A DNA stretch of 5,437 bases from Chitinophaga pinensis (GTDB lineage: Bacteria; Bacteroidota; Bacteroidia; Chitinophagales; Chitinophagaceae): NCBI GenBank assembly GCA_945872805.1, contig CAMCBE010000160.1, positions 1 to 5,437 on the forward strand, given 5' to 3'. The position numbers were made by a program, and so were the translations under genes. Shown here piece by piece: positions 1 through 5,437 of the stretch. The notes beneath the pieces are model-generated. The model searched no databases and was not told the DNA's origin. It saw only the letters and a list, made by a program, of their open reading frames with translations. Positions within the stretch are counted from its first letter, which is position 1. The number at the start of each line of letters is the position of its first letter.

Positions 1-1
1 A

Positions 2-43
2 GTAAGTGAAAACTTAAATGCAGAAGTCATCAATCAGATATAG
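2..43 (+). other. possible C-terminal tail of an upstream gene (edge fragment)
   Basis: The only plus-strand frame open from the left edge gives 13 codons (VSENLNAEVINQI) and then TAG at 41-43, 15 bases before the convergent stop of the plug gene. This could be the end of a gene entering from the left. It is too short to assign to a family, and an open stretch this long is expected by chance fairly often. A competing reading exists on the minus strand: an ATG at 28-30 opens MTSAFKFSLT and runs off the edge, which would be a gene following the plug gene in the same direction after a 28-base gap. The window cannot decide between them. Confidence 0.2.
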
Positions 44-54
44 ATGAAATCTAT
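40..54. terminator. small inverted repeat just past the plug gene stop
   Basis: ATAGAT (40-45) and ATCTAT (49-54) form a perfect 6-bp stem with a 3-base loop, four bases beyond the plug stop codon on the minus strand. A simple terminator role is possible by position. The stem is AT-rich and neither strand has a U-tract after it, so this is weak. If the plus-strand edge frame is real, its TAG stop lies inside the left arm. Confidence 0.2.
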
Positions 55-58
55 GGGG

Positions 59-1345
59 TCAACGCATCCCTCGATTGAATTGACTACTTACTTGACGGAC
101 TGAGACAAGTTCATCATATCGTCCGCCAAGAGGCCTGAAATAGACCAACACTAAGTATACATTTTCTGTCTCCCATGCATCCTGTTCAGTTGAGGATGAG
201 TTAAATCGAATGGAGCCCGATTTTATTTCCTTCAACGCATATTGGTAATCGTAATATCCTTGCTTCAAAAAAAGATCAGTTTCATAAACCCCTTTCTGTG
301 GATTATAGATCAATGTTGCCTCAGGGTCTTTGCCATAATTAGTTAACTCCCCAAAGACAACCAGATCTCCCGCCTCACGAGGAAAGCTATTTGTTGGTCG
401 ATAGGAAAAATGAACTTTAGCATAATCTGCATTCCAAAATGGATTGATTGTTTCAATCGTTTCATTGATGAATAGGCCATTGTTGTCTTTATAAAAAAAA
501 TATTGTTTAGGCAATCGTGATTGATCTTCTTTCACAAAAAGACTAAAACTGCTATCCGTGTTTTGCTGCTTTGAAATTCGATCTCCTAGCAACCTAAAAC
601 TTCTAAGATTGAGCCATCTATATTCTTTACCAGCCGGCATCAACATCTCGTTCTCATTACTATATTGAAGTAACTCCTGACGAGTGAAGGTTGGCATGCT
701 TAATGTGAGCTTATTATCCCAACGGTAATTTTGGAGAATTTCAATACGGATTTGCTTTTGTGGGTAACGCACATCAAAATTTCGTGTATCCACTTGAACT
801 TGAAAACGATGATGGGTTTGAAAATATTCTTGATTAAATGGTTGCGTTACTTGAATAGCCACACTAAGTTTGTTGTCAACTACTAAGAAACGCTTTGTAA
901 AGGCCAACTGGCTAGTATCTCCATTTAAAAAAACTTTTAATACATAATTTCCTGATTTAATAGGTTGACAATTTCGATCAGGTAATGTGGCTTGATAATG
1001 CGTGTAGCGCGTCAGTGAAATAGAAGAATTACGGTAGGTATTTATCCTAACTTGTGAGTATCCTTTAACATAATCAAAATAACTAAGTTGTGCTGGAGTC
1101 CAATCTGCATTACATAATGTCAAGGTATAGTAATAGTTCTTAACGCCTCCATCCAGGTCGTCATAATTCAACTCAAGTAGATCGGAAGAATTTAAGGCTA
1201 ACACAGGATATGATAAGGGATCGCCAAAACGATTCAACTTCACCGTTTTTATATTAGATAAATACACTTGATCTGGTAACCGCTGTGCAAAGGTTAAACC
1301 CACCAAAAATAGCATGGAAAGAAAAAGCACTATAGACTTGTTCAT
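59..1345 (-). CDS. type IX secretion system plug protein (DUF5103 family)
   Basis: Predicted secreted protein of 428 residues. Numbering here starts at the ATG at 1343-1345. A TTG directly before it would add one residue, but the ATG is the likelier start. Residues 1-21 form a Sec signal peptide (MNKS, a hydrophobic core, then TFAQ), so it acts in the periplasm. The first domain (about 28-157) carries the family hallmarks: YYYTLTLCNADW, YVKGYSQVRI, a YTHY motif followed by LP, SGNYVLKV, and TKRFLVVD. The C-terminal domain (about 300-420) shows YNPQKGVYETDLFLKQGYYDYQYAL in parts, then ETENVYLVLVYFRPLGGRYDELV in parts. Both ends match, so it appears full length. In Flavobacterium johnsoniae the Plug of this family closes the periplasmic side of the SprA translocon when no substrate is engaged. 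The role here is inferred from family membership. The gene has its own strand, divergent from the permease. Any SprA gene lies outside the window. It contains a T8 run on its coding strand (493-500). Confidence 0.9.
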   Translation of the reverse strand: MNKSIVLFLSMLFLVGLTFAQRLPDQVYLSNIKTVKLNRFGDPLSYPVLALNSSDLLELNYDDLDGGVKNYYYTLTLCNADWTPAQLSYFDYVKGYSQVRINTYRNSSISLTRYTHYQATLPDRNCQPIKSGNYVLKVFLNGDTSQLAFTKRFLVVDNKLSVAIQVTQPFNQEYFQTHHRFQVQVDTRNFDVRYPQKQIRIEILQNYRWDNKLTLSMPTFTRQELLQYSNENEMLMPAGKEYRWLNLRSFRLLGDRISKQQNTDSSFSLFVKEDQSRLPKQYFFYKDNNGLFINETIETINPFWNADYAKVHFSYRPTNSFPREAGDLVVFGELTNYGKDPEATLIYNPQKGVYETDLFLKQGYYDYQYALKEIKSGSIRFNSSSTEQDAWETENVYLVLVYFRPLGGRYDELVSVRQVSSQFNRGMR

Positions 1346-1379
1346 CAATATCGTTTATAAAACTAAATTAGTCATTTAT

Positions 1380-1391
1380 TCAACTTGTTGA
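1380..1391. repeat. short palindrome in the plug/permease divergent spacer
   Basis: TCAAC (1380-1384) and GTTGA (1387-1391) are perfect 5-bp arms around a 2-base centre, between two divergent genes. By form and place it could be a regulator half-site pair, but palindromes of this size occur often by chance and no second copy was seen in the spacer. No regulator is suggested. Confidence 0.15.
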
Positions 1392-1424
1392 CGCACGCTG
1401 CGGCTTAAACAGCATCTGCTTTTC

Positions 1425-1457
1425 TTTGGTGAGTTTCCTCAATGAGTTGTATTTTTA
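1425..1457 (+). promoter_or_regulatory. candidate Bacteroidota-type promoter of the Lol-like permease
   Basis: TTTG at 1425-1428 matches the -33 element, and TATTTTTA at 1450-1457 matches 7 of 8 positions of the -7 element TAnnTTTG, with 21 bases between. Both the order and the spacing fit the promoter type known from Bacteroides and Flavobacterium. Transcription would start around 1463, leaving a leader of roughly a dozen bases before the TTG start. The call rests on motif matching only; AT-rich DNA yields such matches by chance. No equally good promoter was seen for the plug gene in the other direction: TAATTTAG on the minus strand just upstream lacks a well-spaced -33 partner. Confidence 0.35.
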
Positions 1458-1475
1458 CTAGACAAGCACTTCTCC

Positions 1476-2708
1476 TTGAATTTATCTCTCATTATAACTA
1501 AGCGCCTAATCTCAGCAAAAAAAAAGGCATTCTCTTCCTTTATAATGCGCATATCGATTGCAGCTACAACGATCAGCGTGGCAGCGATGATTGTTTCGCT
1601 ATCCTTCATTAATGGATTTCAAAAAATAATTGCAGAGAAAATATTCGGTTTTTGGGGTCACATTCGGGTGCAGCATTTCGAACCACTCAGAGCAAATATT
1701 GCTGAGGAAACACCAATTATTCGAAACGATACGGCGGAATACATGATTGGTCATAATTCGCATGTATCGTCATTCAGCATTTTTGCAACCAAATCTGCTA
1801 TACTCAATGCGAATGGAACCATTGAAGGCATCTTAATGAAAGGCATATCACGAGACTACCCTTTTGATAAAATAAATAGATTCCTAACAAAAGGAAATTG
1901 GCCAATATTTAATGAGGCTACCTACAGCAATAATATTGCACTGTCAGAATATACAGCCAACCAATTGGGTACTGATGTAGGAAAATTTGTACTGATTTAT
2001 TTTATACAAACAGATGGGTCTTCTCCTAGAACAAGAAAGCTGAGGGTGAGCGGGCTCTTCAAAACAGGAATTGATGTATACGATAAGCTTTATGCCATAG
2101 GAGATATAAAGCTCATTCAAAAATTAAATGGATGGAGTTCAAGAGATATTGGAGGCTATGAAATTAACGTACATGATCCATTCACAATGGAAGTAGCAGC
2201 CTCTGAAATGTATGAAAAGCTCCCCACTGGATGGAATGCCCAAACCCTGAGGGAACTATCTCCGGAGATATTTGATTGGTTAAACCTTCAGAATACAAAC
2301 AAGGTCATTCTCATTACTATCATGACTATCGTTGCACTCATCAATTTAATTACATGCTTGATTATACTTCTATTAGAACGAACAAGTATGATAGCACTTT
2401 TAAAAGCTCTTGGTGCTAGAGATATACAAATTCAACGGACATTTTTGGCTTATGGATCGTGGATATCAGGAATTGGCATTATGTACGGAACGATTCTGGG
2501 CTTAGCAATTTGCTTTCTCCAAAAATATACAGGATTTATAAGGCTTAATGAAGAAGCGTATTACGTTAACATAGCGCCAGTTGATATTCGATATCAAGAT
2601 GTACTGCTTGTGTCGGGAGGAACTGCACTTATCTCATTGGCAATTTTATTCATTCCTACACTCGTCAGTAGAAAAATAAATCCCTCAAAAGCCTTAAGAT
2701 TTAAATAA
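1476..2708 (+). CDS. LolC/LolE-like ABC transporter permease (FtsX/MacB fold)
   Basis: Inner-membrane permease of 410 residues, a normal full length for the family, which extracts mature lipoproteins from the inner membrane for delivery towards the outer membrane. The pattern is diagnostic: a basic cytoplasmic N-terminus (MNLSLIITKRLISAKKKAF), one membrane helix (about 23-45), a large periplasmic MacB-like domain (about 49-274) with an IEGILMKGI strand, then three helices (about 277-300, 323-348, 376-397). The cytoplasmic loop ERTSMIALLKALGARDIQIQ in parts is the coupling region that meets the ATPase. The end, NPSKALRFK, is typical. The start is TTG: an in-frame stop lies at 1443-1445, and the first internal ATG (1545) would remove the conserved N-terminus. 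The partner ATPase (LolD-like) is not in the window. An A9 run spans 1517-1525. Related FtsX-fold exporters cannot be fully excluded, but the N-terminal and periplasmic pattern favours LolC/E. Confidence 0.85.
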   Translation: MNLSLIITKRLISAKKKAFSSFIMRISIAATTISVAAMIVSLSFINGFQKIIAEKIFGFWGHIRVQHFEPLRANIAEETPIIRNDTAEYMIGHNSHVSSFSIFATKSAILNANGTIEGILMKGISRDYPFDKINRFLTKGNWPIFNEATYSNNIALSEYTANQLGTDVGKFVLIYFIQTDGSSPRTRKLRVSGLFKTGIDVYDKLYAIGDIKLIQKLNGWSSRDIGGYEINVHDPFTMEVAASEMYEKLPTGWNAQTLRELSPEIFDWLNLQNTNKVILITIMTIVALINLITCLIILLLERTSMIALLKALGARDIQIQRTFLAYGSWISGIGIMYGTILGLAICFLQKYTGFIRLNEEAYYVNIAPVDIRYQDVLLVSGGTALISLAILFIPTLVSRKINPSKALRFK

Positions 2709-2710
2709 AC

Positions 2711-2736
2711 TTATTTTGTCATGCTCGACAAAATAA
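2711..2736. terminator. inverted repeat over convergent stops, candidate bidirectional terminator
   Basis: TTATTTTGTC (2711-2720) and GACAAAATAA (2727-2736) are perfect 10-bp complementary arms with a 6-base loop. The structure begins 2 bases after the permease stop and lies wholly within the last codons and stop of the methyltransferase gene. On the minus strand the stem is followed by GTTTATTT, a T-rich tail suited to intrinsic termination. On the plus strand the following bases (TTGAAG) give no such tail, though the hairpin could still protect the permease transcript end. The stem is AT-rich (only 2 G-C pairs), so strength is uncertain. Confidence 0.5.
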
Positions 2737-3451
2737 TTGAAGTCGCTACAGCTGCGTTAAGTGATTCCGCATGACCATTACGTGGAATAGATACTTTATG
2801 CGTTGAGCGTAGACTAATATTAGGGGAAACGCCTCTTGCCTCGTTACCAATAACTAATATAGCGGGAGACGTAAATTTTAAATCGAATATTGATTGCCCG
2901 GATAATTCTGCAGCATACAGGGGGATAGTTTTAAACTGATCAATAACATCCATTAACTCTTCATAAAAAATATTAATTCGCATGATGCTTCCCATCGATG
3001 CTTGAATAACTTTAGTATTAAAGGCATCCACTGTGCGTGGAGAGCAGACGATATTCTTAACACCAAACCAATCACAAGATCGGATGATGGTTCCCAAATT
3101 TCCAGGATCCTGAATCTCATCTAGCATGACCGTTATCCCGTGCAATAAATCAATTTTGTCCAAATGAGTAGGCTTAGAGACCAATGCGAGCACTTCATTT
3201 GGTGTAATTAATTGAGATATTTTCTTAAGCGCGTCCTCACTAATTATACTCAACTGAGTTAAGTTTTTCACAATTCCCTGTCTAGTTTCCGTCCAATTTT
3301 GAGTCGCAAACACCTCTAAAACCCTTTCAGGAAAAGAGTTTAGGAGTTCATCAACCATTTTCACTCCTTCTATGATAAAAACGCCTGATTCGTCCCTATA
3401 TTTTTTATGGGCTAAACTTTGGATATATTTGACATCAGATTTATTCAACAT
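2711..3451 (-). CDS. TrmH/SpoU-family RNA 2'-O-ribose methyltransferase
   Basis: Cytoplasmic SPOUT-class enzyme of 246 residues that transfers a methyl group from S-adenosylmethionine to a ribose 2'-OH in rRNA or tRNA. The N-terminal substrate-binding domain (about 1-95) shows the usual KYRDESGVFIIEG. The knotted catalytic domain carries all three motifs: motif 1, DPGNLGTIIRSCDWFG (115-130), with N118 and R124; motif 2, ILVIGNEARGVSP (198-210), with E204; motif 3, SIPRNGHAESLNAAVA (221-236), with S230, L231 and N232. No key residue is missing, so it should be active. The NLGTIIR motif is nearer to the RlmB/TsnR group than to classical tRNA TrmH, but the target nucleotide cannot be read from sequence. 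The start is ATG. It is convergent with the permease and divergent from tamL, with 29 bases between the two starts. Confidence 0.93.
   Translation of the reverse strand: MLNKSDVKYIQSLAHKKYRDESGVFIIEGVKMVDELLNSFPERVLEVFATQNWTETRQGIVKNLTQLSIISEDALKKISQLITPNEVLALVSKPTHLDKIDLLHGITVMLDEIQDPGNLGTIIRSCDWFGVKNIVCSPRTVDAFNTKVIQASMGSIMRINIFYEELMDVIDQFKTIPLYAAELSGQSIFDLKFTSPAILVIGNEARGVSPNISLRSTHKVSIPRNGHAESLNAAVATSIILSSMTK
3401..3431 (+). promoter_or_regulatory. candidate tamL promoter inside the methyltransferase 5' coding region
   Basis: TATATTTG at 3424-3431 is a perfect match to the Bacteroidota -7 element TAnnTTTG. TTTT at 3401-3404 matches 3 of 4 bases of the -33 TTTG, with 19 bases between. Transcription would start near 3437, giving a leader of about 44 bases before the TTG start of tamL. 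Only 29 bases separate the two divergent starts, so a tamL promoter must overlap the neighbouring coding sequence, as this one does. The call comes from motif matching alone. Confidence 0.4.
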
Positions 3452-3480
3452 TTCAAACTAATAATTCTTACTACTTGTTT

Positions 3481-5437
3481 TTGAAAAATGCTTTATACAG
3501 TCTATTGGGTGTATTAATGATTACATTCCTATTATCAGGATGTACAATCGTTAAGCACTACCCTAAGAATACAGCTTTTTTTTTCGAAAATAACATAAAA
3601 TTCAATGGTAGCTTTCCAAAGCAGAAAAAGGTTGAAATAAAGAGTACCCTTTTATCCCAAATTGAGGACAGTGCTCAGATTAGAATAGCCACTAAAATAC
3701 CTTGGCCTTCCTTTCCTTGGGTTATTCCAGTCTCTATCATTGATAGCCCGAATCTATACAACGAACAACAAGTTATTCAATCTGCCCAAAATGTAAAAAA
3801 CACCATGAGCAGCATTGGGTATAGAAGAAGTCAAATTAATTTTCAATTAGACACCCTATTTAGACATAAACAAGTTCGTATTCGCACGAATTACGTTATT
3901 GAACCAGGGCCACAATACACCATTGGCAGAATTGAATATAGTTTTATTGATTCTGCACTGCAACAGATAGCCAATAGTGAAAAAAATAACGCTCAACTCA
4001 AACAGGGAAAACCATTTGAATATCAAACAATCGATTTAGAAATAAATAGATTGATTGAACTTTTTCAAAACAAAGGATACTATAAGATATCCAAGCAAGA
4101 TATTATTGCAGAGGCCGACACGAATTATACTGAACTTCTTGATGCAACATTAGATCCAATAGAATATACTAGGGCACTTACCCGAATTCAACAAAAATCT
4201 GAGCAACCCGAAGTAAATCTGTTTTTCAGGTTACGAGGCAAGATGGATAGCACTCACTACTTTCGATATAAAGTAGGTCAATTTATTATTTACCCTGACA
4301 TTTTCTCAGAAGATATAATTGAGAAAAATAAACAACGATCAACCGATTCTGCCTTCATTGAAATACATTCTTTACACAATACATTTGATACCGGGTTCAT
4401 TAGTAAATATATTGAGTTGATTCCCGGCACGGTATTCAAAAGAGAGAACTATAGCAAAACACTTAATAATTTCAACAAACTTGGTGCATGGCAAAACATC
4501 AATATTAGTTCTGAAATTGATGACTTAAAAAAGCAACTGAATTATACCCTTAGATTGCAGCCAGCAAAAAAGCAATACTTCAGCATCGACTTAGAAGGGA
4601 GTAGTATTATTAACACCTCACAACTAATCCAAGTAGGAAGTGGACGCGTTGGGCTTGCCAATAATTTTACCCTTCGCAATAGAAATATTGGGAAGAAGGC
4701 CATTCAACTTGAAAATAATTTACGTACCGGTATTGAATTCAATAATTTTCAAAAAATTCTATCCGGAGAGATTACACTTACTAATCGGCTTACTTTTCCA
4801 TGGCTAGTTGCTCCTGTAAGCAATCGGATTAAGTCTTATTTCCAACAGGCAAGAACTATTGTTTCCGCTGATGTATCATACATAGACCGTTTTCAGTTTT
4901 TCCAATTGAATACCTTTAATCTATTCATGGGATATGAATGGAAACCAAACCCCTTTAGCTCTTGGCAGGTAAGACCCATCAGTTTAGAATACACACAGTT
5001 TCGTCCAGATAGTCTTTTCCTTGAATCCATTAAAAATTTTCCTCTATTGCTATATACATACAATAATGGATTATTAATTGGCATGAACGCCATGTTCAAT
5101 AGAAACTTGACGCCCAATGCCAGTAGACACGTAAGTCTTCTTAAACTCTATGCAGAAGAGAGTGGCATCACAACAGGTGCCATATTCAAAAACCTAACTA
5201 AAAATGGCAAGGCCCTCAGCAACTTATATCGTTTCATAAAGCTTGATGCAGAGTTCAAACATATCATTAATAATAAAAATAACAGTTTGCACCTTAGAGC
5301 GTTTGCCGGTGCTGGCTTTGCGTTTAGAACCGAATCGAAAAAAGGACAAGTAACCCTTCCGTTCTTCAAAAGCTTTATTGCTGGCGGACCGAATAGCATG
5401 AGAGGATGGTCTATCAGAAAACTTGGAATAGGTTCCA
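3481..5437 (+). CDS. tamL: TamL-type outer-membrane lipoprotein (TamA/BamA, Omp85 family), 3' end cut off
   Basis: The frame stays open from 3481 to the right edge, giving 652 residues; the end of the barrel lies outside. With TTG 3481 as start, the protein begins MKNALYSLLGVLMITFLLSGC, a lipoprotein signal peptide with lipobox LLSGC and lipidated C21. No in-frame ATG lies between the stop at 3430-3432 and the ATG at 3517, and starting there leaves too short a signal (MITFLLSGC). A TTG at 3475 is a near alternative. POTRA-like repeats follow: a helix ending SSIGYRRSQI (110-119) with EPGPQYTIGRIEYSF (141-155); a helix ending ELFQNKGYYKIS (193-204); and a helix NYSKTLNNFNKLGAWQNI (323-340) with LNYTLRLQP. 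The barrel starts near 366 and includes a FTLRNRNIG segment (396-404) and GGPNSMRGW (635-643), the Omp85 family loop-6 motif. TamL is the Bacteroidota lipoprotein form of TamA, normally paired with an inner-membrane TamB, not seen here. The residues after C21 (TIVKH) lack an acidic surface-export signal, fitting periplasm-facing POTRA domains. A generic BamA-like paralogue is the alternative. Confidence 0.85.
   Translation, partial: MKNALYSLLGVLMITFLLSGCTIVKHYPKNTAFFFENNIKFNGSFPKQKKVEIKSTLLSQIEDSAQIRIATKIPWPSFPWVIPVSIIDSPNLYNEQQVIQSAQNVKNTMSSIGYRRSQINFQLDTLFRHKQVRIRTNYVIEPGPQYTIGRIEYSFIDSALQQIANSEKNNAQLKQGKPFEYQTIDLEINRLIELFQNKGYYKISKQDIIAEADTNYTELLDATLDPIEYTRALTRIQQKSEQPEVNLFFRLRGKMDSTHYFRYKVGQFIIYPDIFSEDIIEKNKQRSTDSAFIEIHSLHNTFDTGFISKYIELIPGTVFKRENYSKTLNNFNKLGAWQNINISSEIDDLKKQLNYTLRLQPAKKQYFSIDLEGSSIINTSQLIQVGSGRVGLANNFTLRNRNIGKKAIQLENNLRTGIEFNNFQKILSGEITLTNRLTFPWLVAPVSNRIKSYFQQARTIVSADVSYIDRFQFFQLNTFNLFMGYEWKPNPFSSWQVRPISLEYTQFRPDSLFLESIKNFPLLLYTYNNGLLIGMNAMFNRNLTPNASRHVSLLKLYAEESGITTGAIFKNLTKNGKALSNLYRFIKLDAEFKHIINNKNNSLHLRAFAGAGFAFRTESKKGQVTLPFFKSFIAGGPNSMRGWSIRKLGIGS

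Noticed and set aside
1397..1420. Possible hairpins in the divergent spacer (GCTG...CAGC and AGCA-TC-TGCT)
   Set aside because: The arms are only 4 bp, have mismatches on extension, and lie at no gene end; they are within chance expectation.
1518..1547. Programmed -1 frameshift at A-AAA-AAG in the permease
   Set aside because: The -1 frame stops within about seven codons and no stimulatory hairpin is evident, so a functional recoding product is unlikely. The tract is kept only as a possible mutation hot spot.
3440..3460. TTAGTTTG on the minus strand before the methyltransferase start, resembling a -7 element
   Set aside because: It lies only about 3 bases from the ATG, which would place the transcription start inside the coding sequence, and it has no good -33 partner.
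4893..5117. Minus-strand open frame of 74 codons
   Set aside because: It lies wholly within the tamL barrel coding sequence, has no recognisable domain and no sign of its own promoter; it is a shadow of the plus-strand gene.
5148..5399. Minus-strand open frame of 83 codons with hydrophobic stretches
   Set aside because: It is antisense to tamL barrel strands, whose alternating residues give hydrophobic antisense readings. The plus-strand frame shows the conserved GGPNSMRGW motif here, so the minus frame is not a gene.
1..5437. Search for mobile elements, CRISPR arrays, tRNA genes, riboswitches and defence systems
   Set aside because: I saw no terminal inverted repeats, transposase or integrase motifs, spaced direct repeats, cloverleaf, or nuclease/effector genes. 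The window is nearly filled by four recognisable housekeeping and envelope genes.

Overview
The window looks like ordinary chromosomal DNA from a Bacteroidota bacterium. The evidence is a type IX secretion system (T9SS) plug protein, a lipoprotein form of TamA (TamL), AT-rich sequence, starts without Shine-Dalgarno motifs, and promoter-like elements of the Bacteroidota TTTG / TAnnTTTG type. No mobile element, CRISPR array, tRNA or rRNA was seen. Genus cannot be judged from the sequence alone.

Layout, left to right: (1) bases 1-58 are the edge of a neighbouring gene or spacer and hold a small hairpin; (2) 59-1345, minus strand, is the full-length T9SS plug protein (DUF5103 family); (3) a spacer of about 130 bases holds a plausible plus-strand promoter and a short palindrome; (4) 1476-2708, plus strand, is a LolC/LolE-like lipoprotein-release ABC permease that starts at TTG; (5) 2711-3451, minus strand, is a SpoU/TrmH-family RNA 2'-O-ribose methyltransferase, convergent with the permease, with only 2 bases between the stop codons and a perfect 10-bp inverted repeat over the junction; (6) 3481-5437, plus strand, is the first 652 codons of a TamL-type Omp85 protein. 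TamL is divergent from the methyltransferase, probably starts at TTG, and runs off the right end just after the conserved MRGW motif of the barrel.

Three of the four genes concern the cell envelope: the plug seals the idle T9SS outer-membrane translocon, the Lol-like permease releases lipoproteins from the inner membrane, and TamL (itself a predicted lipoprotein) belongs to the family that serves outer-membrane assembly or inner-to-outer membrane transport. The genes alternate in strand, so they do not form an operon, and any functional link is inference from proximity. I found no convincing new system. The points most worth checking are the TTG starts of both plus-strand genes, the 9-base homopolymer runs near their 5' ends, the inverted repeat at the convergent stops, and a consensus-like promoter for tamL buried in the methyltransferase coding sequence.
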